From positions 1-50,367 of the forward strand of contig PAPN01000030.1 in the NCBI GenBank assembly GCA_002708925.1: a stretch of 50,367 nt of DNA, written 5' to 3'. Position numbers and translations under genes: made by a program. The notes beneath the pieces are model-generated. The model saw only the letters and a list, made by a program, of their open reading frames with translations, did not search any database and was not told the DNA's origin. Positions 35,685-44,135 of the stretch are shown in pieces (positions within the stretch are counted from its first letter, which is position 1; every line of letters begins with the position of its first letter). The stretch comes from Paracoccaceae bacterium (lineage in GTDB: Bacteria > Pseudomonadota > Alphaproteobacteria > Rhodobacterales > Rhodobacteraceae).

Positions 35685-36260
35685 ATGAAAAATCGTTTTG
35701 CCGCCCTGCCCTTTGCTCTGATGCTGTCGATGGCAGCGCCGCTGACTGCACAAGAGGCCGAGAAACCTGCCGACGAAGGCCTGACCATGGGCGAAGAGGT
35801 CAAGGCCCCGCCCCAGCCCTATTTCCGCGAGGAATCGGGCGATTGGAAACTGGAGTGTCTGAAAACCGGCACTGCGGTCGAGCCCTGCCAGCTGTTTCAG
35901 GAAGCCTATGACGCCGAGGGCAAGCCCCTGGCCAATATCCGCCTGTTCCGTCTGCCCGATGGCGCCCAGGCCGAGGCCGGCGCCGTGATCGCCGTCCCTC
36001 TTGAGGTTCTGCTGACCGCGCAAATGACCATCAGCATCGACGGCGCTCAGGCGCGTCGCTACCCCTATTCTGTCTGCGATCCGCTGGGCTGCTATGCCCG
36101 GATCGGCCTGACCTCGGACGAGATCGGCGAACTGAAACGCGGTGCCAAGGCGGAAATCAAGGTCGTGCCCTTCGTTGCGCCGGACAAACAGATGACTGTC
36201 GCAATTTCGCTTAAGGGCTTCACGGCCGGATATGACAAAATCCAGGCCACGCAGAACTGA
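35685..36260 (+). CDS. Invasion-associated locus B (IalB) family protein
   Basis: Periplasmic protein of 191 residues of the IalB family, named from Bartonella but widespread in free-living alphaproteobacteria. A signal peptide (residues 1-22, MKNRFAALPFALMLSMAAPL then TAQ) is followed by an acidic linker. The IalB domain then has SGDWKLECLKTGTAVEPCQLFQ (opening residues GDWKLEC) and YSVCDPLGCYARIGLT. Four cysteines in two pairs suggest disulfides. The molecular role in free-living bacteria is unknown. GGGAAA lies upstream of the ATG. It ends in an efficient terminator shared with the convergent ketosynthase gene. Confidence 0.88.
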   Translation: MKNRFAALPFALMLSMAAPLTAQEAEKPADEGLTMGEEVKAPPQPYFREESGDWKLECLKTGTAVEPCQLFQEAYDAEGKPLANIRLFRLPDGAQAEAGAVIAVPLEVLLTAQMTISIDGAQARRYPYSVCDPLGCYARIGLTSDEIGELKRGAKAEIKVVPFVAPDKQMTVAISLKGFTAGYDKIQATQN

Positions 36261-36288
36261 TGACCGCCCCTGAGTATCCCTGAGCATC

Positions 36289-36320
36289 AAAGGCCCGCCA
36301 CATCCGGCGGGCCTTTTCTT
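36289..36320. terminator. Terminator between ialB and the ketosynthase gene
   Basis: AAAGGCCCGCC (36289-36299) with GGCGGGCCTTT (36306-36316), 6-base loop, followed by TCTT on the plus strand. Confidence 0.85.
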
Positions 36321-36345
36321 TGGGTCGTTTCGTTGTGGGGCTGTG

Positions 36346-37554
36346 TCAGGCTTTTTTCAGGGCCAGCACCGCGTTCAGCCCGCCAAAGGCAAAGGCGTTG
36401 GACAGGGCATACTCCACCCGCGCCTCGCGCGCCTCGTTGGGGACAACATCCAGCGCGCATTCGGGATCGAATTCCTGATAGCTGATGGTTGGCGCGATGA
36501 TCCCGTCGCGCAGCGCCATGATACAGGCCAGCAGTTCCACCGCGCCAGTGCCGCCGATCAGATGGCCGTGCATCGCCTTGGTGGAGGAAATCATCAGCTT
36601 GTTGGCGTGGTGCCCGAACACATCCGCCACAGCCGCGCATTCGGTTTTGTCATTGGCCGCCGTGCCGGTGCCATGCGCATTGATATAGCCCACCTGATCA
36701 GGGTTGATCCGCGCATCGCGCAGCGCGCCGGAAATGGCCCGCGCGGCGCCCTGTTTGCTGGGCATCACAATGTCGGCCGCATCCGAGGACATGGCAAACC
36801 CGGCCACCTCGGCCAGGATTTCGGCCCCGCGGGCCTTGGCGTGCTCATAGTCTTCAAAGACGAAAATCGCCGCGCCTTCGCCCTGCACCATGCCGTTGCG
36901 ATTGGCGCTGAACGGGCGGCAGGCGTCCTTGGACATCACGCGCAGCCCTTCCCAGGCTTTGACCCCGCCAAAGCACAGCATGGATTCAGACCCGCCCGTG
37001 ATCATCGCCTTGCACAGCCCGCCGTGGACCATCTGGAACGCCTGGCTCATCGCGTGATTGGACGAGGCACAGGCCGTGGACACGGTAAAGGACGGGCCCT
37101 TGAGGTTGAACTCCATCGAGACATGGCTGGCCGCAGCGTTGTTCATCAGCTTGGGCACCACGAAAGGGTGCACCCGGTTTTTGCCGTCCTCATAGACCGA
37201 GCGGTAATTTTCATCCAGCGTGGTCATCCCGCCGCCGGAATTGCCCAGCACCACGCCCGAGCGCACCGCCAGATCGCCGGAAAATTCCAGCCCCGATTGG
37301 GCAATCGCCTGGCGCGCGGCGATCAGCGTAAACTGCGTGAACCGATCATAGAGCGCCAGCTGCTGGCGGTTGAACCGCTCTTCGGGATCAAACCCCTTGA
37401 CCTGCCCGCCGATCTTGATGGCCAGCCGGTCCACATCGCGGAATTCCAGCGTGTCGATGCCGCAGCGGCCCTCGCGCATGGCTGCGAGCGTTTCAGGAAC
37501 CGTGTGACCCAGCGCATTGATGGTTCCCGCCCCGGTGATAACGACCCTGTTCAT
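36346..37554 (-). CDS. Beta-ketoacyl-ACP synthase (FabF-like)
   Basis: Condensing enzyme of 402 residues that extends acyl chains on acyl carrier protein. The catalytic triad is present: Cys162 in STACASSNH, His294 in NAHGTGT and His331 in KAMHGH. FabF-type features include GNSGGGMTTLDENY and the C-terminal ALSNAFAFGGLNAVL. It overlaps the adjacent acyl carrier protein gene by 4 bases and is followed by no other fatty-acid genes. It is therefore probably a dedicated paralogue rather than the housekeeping FabF, which usually sits in a fabD-fabG-acpP-fabF cluster. Confidence 0.9.
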   Translation of the reverse strand: MNRVVITGAGTINALGHTVPETLAAMREGRCGIDTLEFRDVDRLAIKIGGQVKGFDPEERFNRQQLALYDRFTQFTLIAARQAIAQSGLEFSGDLAVRSGVVLGNSGGGMTTLDENYRSVYEDGKNRVHPFVVPKLMNNAAASHVSMEFNLKGPSFTVSTACASSNHAMSQAFQMVHGGLCKAMITGGSESMLCFGGVKAWEGLRVMSKDACRPFSANRNGMVQGEGAAIFVFEDYEHAKARGAEILAEVAGFAMSSDAADIVMPSKQGAARAISGALRDARINPDQVGYINAHGTGTAANDKTECAAVADVFGHHANKLMISSTKAMHGHLIGGTGAVELLACIMALRDGIIAPTISYQEFDPECALDVVPNEAREARVEYALSNAFAFGGLNAVLALKKA

Positions 37555-37811
37555 GCGGATTGCTCGGCCACCAGCTGTTCGATGCCCTTGATGATCGACG
37601 CGACCGAAGAGATGTCGAAATCGCTCTGCTCGGGTTCGTTGGCGTTGAATGGCACCGAGATGTCAAAGGCCTCTTCGATGGCAAAAATCGATTCCACCAG
37701 CCCCAGGCTGTCGATGCCCAGGCTTTCCAGCGTGCTGTCCATGGAAACGTCCGATGGCTGTAGCACGGCCTGTTCGGCGATGATTTCGATCACTTTGTCC
37801 TTGATGCTCAT
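37551..37811 (-). CDS. Acyl carrier protein, specialised
   Basis: 86-residue carrier protein. The phosphopantetheine attachment site is Ser35 in LGIDSLGLVE. It differs from the standard acidic AcpP in the region after the site (FAIEEAFDISVPFNANEPEQSDF), so it is likely a second carrier for a special acyl chain. Its start lies 32 bases after the LpxD-like gene and its stop overlaps the ketosynthase start, so the three are one transcription unit. Confidence 0.9.
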   Translation of the reverse strand: MSIKDKVIEIIAEQAVLQPSDVSMDSTLESLGIDSLGLVESIFAIEEAFDISVPFNANEPEQSDFDISSVASIIKGIEQLVAEQSA

Positions 37812-37843
37812 GATCCCGGCCCTTCCCTCGTGATGAGGCTTAT

Positions 37844-38935
37844 TTAGTCAGTCCTGGTGGTGCTTGAAACCGATTTTTGTAACAAAGACACGTCACGGAA
37901 CAATTTAGGCAGTCGGCGCAGCGCTTTGTAGATCTCGATATGCTGGTCCATCTTGACCGCGGGATAGCCCAGCATCACCCGGCCTGCGGGCACATTGGCC
38001 AGAACCTTGGTAGCGCCGCCGGTGATCACGTGATCGCCGATAAACAGGTTGTCGCTGACCCCGGTCTGCCCGCCCAGAACCACGTTATTGCCGATCCGTG
38101 TGGAGCCGGCCACGCCCACCTGCGCGCAAATCAGGCAGTCATTGCCGATCTCTACATTGTGGCCGATCTGCGCCAGGTTATCGAATTTCACCCCGTTGCC
38201 GATGCGCGTGTCGCGCACGGTGCCCCGATCGATACAGGCATTGGCGCCCAGCTCGCAATCGTCGCCGATGGTGACATTGCCCAGGCTGTGAATCCGCGCA
38301 TAGGACTGCCCCTTGGTTTCGCCCTGATCGCCCAGGGTGTCGCGCACCCGTTCGACCGCCGATTCCTCGGGCGTGACAAAGGAAAACCCATCCGCGCCCA
38401 CCGTGGCACCGGGCTGAGCGATGAAATTGGCCCCGATGCGGACCCGCGCGCCCAGTTTGACGCCCTCGCGCAGATAGGCCCCCTGCCCCAGCACCACGTC
38501 GGCACCGACAAAGCACTGCGGCCCGATCACCGATCCGGCGCCGATTCTCGCGCGCGGGCCGATCACCGTCAAAGGCCCGACACTGACCCGTGCGCCCAGC
38601 TGGGCGCTGGGGTCGATCACGGCCGAGGGGTGGATGCCGCCATCATAGCCCTGCCCCTGATCCATCATCGCGCTGAGCCCCGACATGGCAAAGCGCGGGC
38701 GCGGCGCAACGATCGCGGCCTTTAGCCCCAGCGCCTGCCAATCGGCCCCGGCCCATAGCATCGCCGCCCGAGCCTGCCCGCTGGCCAGACCTTCGGCATA
38801 TTTCGGGCTCATCGCCAGGGCCAGATCCGTGGGGCCTGCCATGGCAGGCTCGGCCACGCCATCAATGGGCAGATCAACGGCGCCGAAAGCCTCTGCTCCC
38901 AGCGCCGTTGCAATGTCTTTGACTGTATGCGTCAT
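37844..38935 (-). CDS. lpxD: LpxD-like UDP-acyl-glucosamine N-acyltransferase
   Basis: Left-handed beta-helix acyltransferase of 363 residues. LpxD adds a 3-hydroxyacyl chain from acyl-ACP to UDP-3-O-acylglucosamine in lipid A synthesis. The start [18 protein letters not shown] at 38935 fits the N-terminal uridine-binding domain; the longer frame is not needed. Hexapeptide repeats run from about residue 105 to 310, and the catalytic His is in [13 protein letters not shown]. The gene is not next to bamA, fabZ and lpxA, the usual lpxD setting, but next to an acyl carrier protein and ketosynthase. It may therefore be a paralogue for another acceptor. Confidence 0.85.
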   Translation of the reverse strand: MTHTVKDIATALGAEAFGAVDLPIDGVAEPAMAGPTDLALAMSPKYAEGLASGQARAAMLWAGADWQALGLKAAIVAPRPRFAMSGLSAMMDQGQGYDGGIHPSAVIDPSAQLGARVSVGPLTVIGPRARIGAGSVIGPQCFVGADVVLGQGAYLREGVKLGARVRIGANFIAQPGATVGADGFSFVTPEESAVERVRDTLGDQGETKGQSYARIHSLGNVTIGDDCELGANACIDRGTVRDTRIGNGVKFDNLAQIGHNVEIGNDCLICAQVGVAGSTRIGNNVVLGGQTGVSDNLFIGDHVITGGATKVLANVPAGRVMLGYPAVKMDQHIEIYKALRRLPKLFRDVSLLQKSVSSTTRTD

Positions 38936-38966
38936 GCCGAGGTCTCCAGATTTCCTGGAGAGAGAT

Positions 38967-40580
38967 TTAGCCCCGAACCGAGCCCAGTTCCACCCCTGCC
39001 GCGTCCAGGGCCCGCCAAATCTTGGCGTCACGCCCGTAGACATCGCGGCGGAAGCCCACCTGCCCCTTGGGCGAGGTCACAGCCGTCCGATAGATGATAT
39101 GTACCGGCACGTTCTGAACCAGATCCACCTTGGTTTCCCGGCCTGTTTTCAGGTGCTTATGGAATTCGCCCTTGGGGTCGCTGCTTTGCTTGGCCAGCAG
39201 CGCATAGGCGAAATCAAAGGGCTGTTGCAGACGGATACAGCCATGGCTGTAGGCGCGGGTTTCGCGCGAAAACAGGTTTTTGGCCGGGGTGTCGTGCAGA
39301 TAGATGTTGTACTTGTTGGGGAACATGAACTTCACCAGCCCCAGCGCATTCGACCGCGAGGGCGGCTGCTTGATGTCAAAGGGGAAGTTGCGCTCGTTAT
39401 ATTGCGAAAAGTCGATATTGGCGCGGCTGACGGACTGTCCGCGCCCGTTGATCAGCTTCAGATGGCCGGCGGCATTGGGGTTCCGCTTCATCATCGGCAG
39501 ATATTCCTTAACCGCAATGGACCGAGGCACATTCCAGGTGGGGTTGATCACCATATGCTCCATCACATCCGAGAATTCGGGGCTGCGGCGATCATGCGTA
39601 TTGGCCCCAACAACCGAGCGCGTCTGGAACGTGACCTTGTTATTATCCATGATCTTGGCTGTGTAATCGGTCAGGTTGACCAGCACGTGACGTTTGCCAC
39701 GCTCCATGTTGGTCCAGCGTTCGCGCTCCATCGCGACGATGACCGATTGCAGGCGCTGTTCGGGGCCGACGTTGATTTCCTGCAATGTCACGCCACCGGC
39801 CACGCCATCGGTGTTCAGCCCGTGCGCGGCCTGGAATTTCTGCACGGCCTGGCCCATCGTGCCGTCAAAGGTTTTCGTTGCGCTGCGGCGCAGATACCCC
39901 ATCGCCACCAGACGATTGCGCAGCGCCACCACGGCAGCCCCGCTATCCCCCGGTTGCAGTTTCTTACCCGGCACCTTGGCCCCCCAGCCCCCATGTGCAA
40001 TCTGTTTTTCCAGCTGCAACTTGGCCTTCATCAGGCGCGCATATTCGGGGTTCTGCGGCGGCAAGGCACGCATGAACGCAGTGGGCGAGCTTTGAACAAA
40101 GGCGCTGAGATACGATTTGCGGTCGCGCAGCGGAACCTTGCGCTTGATGTCACCGTCCACCTTGCCGGGGGTTACGATACCCGTCTGCACATCATGGGCA
40201 TAGGTGACAAACGCCTTGGACAGGGCCACCTCGGCCTGGCCCAGATCGCGCGGGCTACGGATGGTGCGCAGCATATTTGTCAGCTTGTCCACATCATAGC
40301 GCTTGGCCGGCAGACCATGGGCGCTGGCCCCGTCCAGGGCGGCAAACAGCGCCTTGCGGCGTTGCCGGTCCTTCCAGCTTTCGCCGGTCCAGACGGGTTT
40401 ATACCCGGTTTCACGATAGAATTCCGCGATATCGCGGTCCAGAGCGGCCGCCTCGGCCACCGCTTGCTTGAAGGCCGTCACCTCAGCCCGAGCAGATTCG
40501 GGATCCGCGGCAAACGACGCCGCAAACATGGTAATGGCAAAAAGAAACCGGACAAAGCCGGAACGGGTCAGCAGCAGCAT
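38967..40580 (-). CDS. L,D-transpeptidase with peptidoglycan-binding domain (YcbB/LdtD-like)
   Basis: Periplasmic enzyme of 537 residues that forms 3-3 peptidoglycan cross-links. An N-terminal signal sequence (residues 1-32) is followed by a scaffold domain, a PG_binding_1 domain (about 210-270, [17 protein letters not shown] then [11 protein letters not shown]) and the YkuD catalytic domain (about 300-480). The nucleophile is Cys448 in [11 protein letters not shown]. The layout matches the YcbB/LdtD class. It shares a 325-base divergent region with a MepK-like endopeptidase gene, so the enzymes that make and cut the same bond may be co-regulated. A possible promoter is TTGCCT-N17-TAATGC on the minus strand, near 40611-40640. 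Confidence 0.9.
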   Translation of the reverse strand: MLLLTRSGFVRFLFAITMFAASFAADPESARAEVTAFKQAVAEAAALDRDIAEFYRETGYKPVWTGESWKDRQRRKALFAALDGASAHGLPAKRYDVDKLTNMLRTIRSPRDLGQAEVALSKAFVTYAHDVQTGIVTPGKVDGDIKRKVPLRDRKSYLSAFVQSSPTAFMRALPPQNPEYARLMKAKLQLEKQIAHGGWGAKVPGKKLQPGDSGAAVVALRNRLVAMGYLRRSATKTFDGTMGQAVQKFQAAHGLNTDGVAGGVTLQEINVGPEQRLQSVIVAMERERWTNMERGKRHVLVNLTDYTAKIMDNNKVTFQTRSVVGANTHDRRSPEFSDVMEHMVINPTWNVPRSIAVKEYLPMMKRNPNAAGHLKLINGRGQSVSRANIDFSQYNERNFPFDIKQPPSRSNALGLVKFMFPNKYNIYLHDTPAKNLFSRETRAYSHGCIRLQQPFDFAYALLAKQSSDPKGEFHKHLKTGRETKVDLVQNVPVHIIYRTAVTSPKGQVGFRRDVYGRDAKIWRALDAAGVELGSVRG

Positions 40581-40759
40581 GATCTCGTCCCCTTTATAGT
40601 ATGAACGCGCATTATTAGCCTAAACTGTCACAGGCAAAGTAAATATCTGTCTAATCACATTTCCATCAGAAGGGGAAGCATCCCCCTCAGTGATGTATCC
40701 ACGCATCGGATCCTTACGCAGTTGCCACAGTTTTGAAACATTCAGCAATTTTTTGCCGA

Positions 40760-40788
40760 TTGCTCTTGATTTCCGAAAATTTGATAAA
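40760..40788 (+). promoter_or_regulatory. Candidate promoter of the MepK-like gene
   Basis: TTGCTC (40760-40765) and GATAAA (40783-40788), 17 bases apart, in an AT-rich part of the 40581-40905 divergent region. The rest of that region shows no further gene. Confidence 0.45.
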
Positions 40789-40905
40789 AAACGCCGTTGG
40801 TCACGGGGAAAACTTGTGCAATAAAACCCATGCATCTGGGGATGACACAGGCAGGTGCCGCATAACACTGCGGCCAGGCAAGAAGCGACGGGACGGCGCT
40901 TGACC

Positions 40906-41475
40906 ATGACGAACGATTGCTCAACGAGCATTTCGCGGCGTGCACTACTTGGTGCATTCGCAGCAACAACGCTGACGGCAGCACCCACATTCTCGAAAGC
41001 TGCGGGGTTCCTGCGCGGGTCGGGCGACATCCGGCGCATCCGCATGTATTCGGGTCGCACCGGCGAGAAGCTGGACATGATCTACTGGATCGAAGGCGAA
41101 TACATCAAGGACGCGCTGAAAGAGGTGAATCACTTCATGCGCGACTGGCGGACAAACGGGGCCAAGAACATGGACACCCGCACCATCGACATCATCGCCG
41201 CCACCCATAATCTGCTGGACGTGAACGAGCCCTACATGCTGCTTTCGGGCTATCGCAGCCCGGCAACCAACGCCATGCTGCGCTCGAAATCGCGCGCGGT
41301 TGCGAAGAACTCGCTGCATATGAAGGGACAGGCTGCGGATCTGCGCCTGGCGTCGCGCTCGGTCAGCCAGATGGCCCGCGCGGCCTCGTCCTGCTCGGCG
41401 GGCGGTGTCGGACGCTATAGCCGCTCGAACTTCGTGCATATGGATTGCGGCCCGGTGCGTACCTGGGGACGGTAA
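40906..41475 (+). CDS. DUF882 / MepK-like murein endopeptidase, Tat-exported
   Basis: 189-residue member of the YcbK (DUF882, M15-like) family; the Escherichia coli member MepK cuts 3-3 cross-links made by L,D-transpeptidases. The chosen ATG gives a twin-arginine signal (SISRRALLGAFAATTLTAA, Arg11-Arg12), as in the E. coli protein. Zinc-ligand residues appear at His138 (SLHMKGQAADL), Asp145 and His178 (FVHMDCGP), in the expected order and spacing. LSGYRSPATN, another family hallmark, precedes them. It is divergent from the L,D-transpeptidase gene and followed by an intrinsic terminator. Confidence 0.88.
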   Translation: MTNDCSTSISRRALLGAFAATTLTAAPTFSKAAGFLRGSGDIRRIRMYSGRTGEKLDMIYWIEGEYIKDALKEVNHFMRDWRTNGAKNMDTRTIDIIAATHNLLDVNEPYMLLSGYRSPATNAMLRSKSRAVAKNSLHMKGQAADLRLASRSVSQMARAASSCSAGGVGRYSRSNFVHMDCGPVRTWGR

Positions 41476-41513
41476 GCGGGGCCGCGCAAAACACGGCTCA
41501 GATCAGTCTCTGT

Positions 41514-41540
41514 AAACCCGCCAATCCTGGCGGGTTTTGC
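41514..41540 (+). terminator. Terminator of the MepK-like gene
   Basis: AAACCCGCC (41514-41522) with GGCGGGTTT (41529-41537), loop AATCCT, followed by T. Confidence 0.8.
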
Positions 41541-41622
41541 GTTTATCAAGATCCAAGCTGGATCGAAGACGCGTTCATCGCCCGCAGTCCCAACCCCCTG
41601 CTGAAAATCGAACATCGCGCAT

Positions 41623-41649
41623 AAAAAGAGCCCCGACCGAAGCCGGGGC
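41623..41649 (-). terminator. Terminator of the octaheme-cytochrome b operon
   Basis: On the minus strand GCCCCG...CGGGGC with an 8-base loop is followed by TCTTTTTATG, 25 bases after the cytochrome b stop. Confidence 0.85.
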
Positions 41650-41674
41650 CAAGTTGACGCACTGGTATTCGGGC

Positions 41675-42328
41675 TTACTCGGCCGGTTTCAGCCGGTCGG
41701 GTTCGTTCTGTTCCAGATAGGCCAGTTGTTCGGGGGTCAGATCGACCTCATCATAGCCGGTGATCATCGGGCGCACATGGCTGCGGAAGCCATGCCCGAC
41801 CGTCAGCAGATACACATGCACGATGACAAAGGCCGCGATGACATAGGCCGCCAGCAGGTGAATATTCGCCACGATGGTGATTATCTGCGCCCCCTGCCCC
41901 CAGAAATTATAGGTCAGATACAGAAGCCCCGAGACCCAGATCGCCGGGAAAACGAACCATTTCAGCCCGAAATATGTGGCCGCCTGCAAAGGGTTGTGCT
42001 TGCGCCAGAAGATCTTCTTGTAGGGGTGCTCCTGCCCGGTGAAGACACCGTAGGCATAGAATTTGGCGACCTCGATCATGCCCTCGATCTTGGGCAGGAA
42101 CTGTTTCCAGGTGCCGGTGGTGAACAGCCAGAAGGTGGCGAAGATCCACAGCGCCAGCAGCGCCAGCGCGGCAATCGTGTGCAGCATCACCGCCGGGCCA
42201 AAGGGGATCACCGTATGCAGCCCGTTCAGCCCCATCCCGGTGAACAGCAGCACCATGATCAGCAGAACCTGCATCCAGTGCCACAGGCGTTCGAACCGTG
42301 GATAGACTTTGACGAAACGCTTAGTCAT
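41675..42328 (-). CDS. Cytochrome b membrane subunit (PF01292 type)
   Basis: Di-heme membrane anchor of 217 residues with four main hydrophobic helices, resembling the cytochrome b subunits of formate dehydrogenase and thiosulfate reductase. Candidate heme-ligand histidines are His17 (LWHWMQ), His50 in the second helix and two in the last helix, spaced 14 residues apart (IHLLAAYVIAAFVIVH). The start MTKRFVKVYPRFERLWHW at 42328 overlaps the octaheme cytochrome stop by 8 bases. It probably takes electrons from the quinol pool and passes them to the octaheme protein; the direction is inferred. Confidence 0.88.
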   Translation of the reverse strand: MTKRFVKVYPRFERLWHWMQVLLIMVLLFTGMGLNGLHTVIPFGPAVMLHTIAALALLALWIFATFWLFTTGTWKQFLPKIEGMIEVAKFYAYGVFTGQEHPYKKIFWRKHNPLQAATYFGLKWFVFPAIWVSGLLYLTYNFWGQGAQIITIVANIHLLAAYVIAAFVIVHVYLLTVGHGFRSHVRPMITGYDEVDLTPEQLAYLEQNEPDRLKPAE

Positions 42329-43961
42329 GATGCTCTCCTTTCTTGCCGCTGAACAGACGCAGAGCGCCGTGCAGCAGAACCCCGGCCAGCGCGGCCAGAA
42401 CCAGCAATTTGCCCAGAATTCCGACAAACCCGTTGGGATTGGTGCCCGGCATGAAGACGCCTGCAACATTCTGCATTCGGCCATCCTCGGCGTGGCATTC
42501 GGCACAATCGACCGCCTGTTCGGACGGGGCCACCATATGCGTGATCGGCCAGTACATATACGTGTCCACGAAGTCGAACTCGCCCGAATAGGGCTGGCCT
42601 GCGGCCTTCATCCCGGCGTCGATCGCCTTGGCCCAGTCGAAATTCGTCCAAAACGCGGTGTCCGTCGTCGGGCCCCAGACATGGGTATAGACCAGATTGT
42701 TATGCACCTTGTCATAGGCCTGACGCCCGTCCATCCGTTTGAAGGGCCAGATGCGGCTGTCCGGATCGTTGGGGGTGCCGTTGATCTTGTTCACTTCGAC
42801 GGTTTTGGTCGGGTCGATCTTGCGGTCGATGGTCGAGTATTCAACCTGCCCGTCAAACCAGGCGTAATAGGGCACGACATTTTCACCATAGTCGAAATCG
42901 CCCTTGGTGGACAGATAGGTATGCAGATGCTGACCCGTCGAGGAGACATAGTTATCCTCGTGAATCGGCTGGCCGTTTTCGTCCAGACGCCCGGCGGTGG
43001 ACCAGTCCCACAGAGTTTTCGTAGGCACTCCGCCGCGTGCAAAGCTGGGAATGTGACAGGTCTGACAGGCCAGCTTATCCGTGTGATCGTTCAGCTTCAT
43101 CCCCTTGATATTGGCGGGGTGCGGATTGGTGTCATGGCAGCTTTCGCAGCTGGCGACATCGCGGCGCTGGCCGGGTTTGCCCAGACCCACGTTATCGGCG
43201 GCCACCGTATTATAGCGCGACCCCGCCCATTCATGCTGCGACGAGACGTGACAGGTAGAACAGACCATGCCCTCGCCGCCGTCCTCTTTGGCGGACATGT
43301 GCACATCCACGTCATGGCTGGGATTATACAGCGCCGAGGACAAATCCCCGTGTTTCACGTTATCGCCGCCGCCGCCGTAGAAGTGGCAGTTGCCGCAATT
43401 GTCGCGCGTGGGCATCCCGACGCTTTGCGCCGATTTTTTCAGATCGACCGCCCAGGCGGGCTGGCCGGTGATTGTCTTGCCTGCGGCCTCAAGCGGCGGG
43501 TGCCCTGCTCCGGTGGCCAGCTTCGTGTAATTGCCCGAAGTATCGTGACAGACCAGGCAATCGACGGCGTTGGCCTCTTGCGGGGGATCTTGGTTCATGT
43601 CCTCCCAACCATAGCCCGCATGGCACGAGGTACAGCGCGGCTCGTTTCCCGCAACCGAGCCGCAGAACGAGTTGATCACGTTCCGCTTCCCCAGTTTCTG
43701 GCCGGTTTCCGGGTGATCGTAATTCCAGCTGAAATGAATCGAGTGCATATGCACCTGGTCAGAGGCCTCGGTATGGCAGGACAGGCAGGCCTCGGTGACT
43801 TCGGGCCCCGAGGTGAACTCTTTTTGCAAAATCTCGAATTTCGAATGGTCGGCCGTGCTGGCCTGCGCCGGCAAATGCGGCTGGGATTGTTGGGCCAGTG
43901 CCAGGGCGGGCAGGATCACTCCAAGCCCCGCTGTGGTGGCAAGCAGCCGGAAAATGCGCAT
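42321..43961 (-). CDS. Octaheme c-type cytochrome, tetrathionate reductase family
   Basis: Exported multiheme cytochrome of 546 residues. The start at 43961 gives a signal peptide (MRIFRLLATTAGLGVILPAL, cleaved after ALAQ) and is preceded by GAGGAGG. Eight CxxCH heme sites begin at residues 59, 110, 135, 189, 234, 272, 299 and 486. A Lys near 147 (GNYTKLATGAGHP) sits where the family has the unusual lysine ligand of the active-site heme. A C-terminal hydrophobic helix (about 512-536) should anchor it in the membrane. Characterised relatives reduce tetrathionate, nitrite and hydroxylamine in vitro; the natural substrate here is unknown. It is the first gene of a two-gene operon with cytochrome b and lies behind a perfect FNR-type box. 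Confidence 0.9.
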   Translation of the reverse strand: MRIFRLLATTAGLGVILPALALAQQSQPHLPAQASTADHSKFEILQKEFTSGPEVTEACLSCHTEASDQVHMHSIHFSWNYDHPETGQKLGKRNVINSFCGSVAGNEPRCTSCHAGYGWEDMNQDPPQEANAVDCLVCHDTSGNYTKLATGAGHPPLEAAGKTITGQPAWAVDLKKSAQSVGMPTRDNCGNCHFYGGGGDNVKHGDLSSALYNPSHDVDVHMSAKEDGGEGMVCSTCHVSSQHEWAGSRYNTVAADNVGLGKPGQRRDVASCESCHDTNPHPANIKGMKLNDHTDKLACQTCHIPSFARGGVPTKTLWDWSTAGRLDENGQPIHEDNYVSSTGQHLHTYLSTKGDFDYGENVVPYYAWFDGQVEYSTIDRKIDPTKTVEVNKINGTPNDPDSRIWPFKRMDGRQAYDKVHNNLVYTHVWGPTTDTAFWTNFDWAKAIDAGMKAAGQPYSGEFDFVDTYMYWPITHMVAPSEQAVDCAECHAEDGRMQNVAGVFMPGTNPNGFVGILGKLLVLAALAGVLLHGALRLFSGKKGEHHD

Positions 43962-44028
43962 GGCTGGGCGTCCTCCTCGCAAGCGGAATCGTATTCTGCA
44001 ATAAGAATGTGAATCCCCCGCCAAAGTA

Positions 44029-44042
44029 TTGATACAGATCAA
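44029..44042. promoter_or_regulatory. FNR-type operator upstream of the octaheme cytochrome gene
   Basis: TTGATACAGATCAA is an exact match to TTGAT-N4-ATCAA, extended by flanking A and T to a longer palindrome. It is centred about 75 bases before the ATG. A weak -10 (TCTTAT, minus strand 44006-44001) lies at the distance expected for activation from a site at -41.5. Confidence 0.8.
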
Positions 44043-44135
44043 TTCGGTGCAAAAACTTATTCCAAAGAATGATCTTTTCACGGCGCGCCCGATCTTCTAT
44101 CCCCCTTGCAGCCTGCGATTGACTGGAATGAGCCG

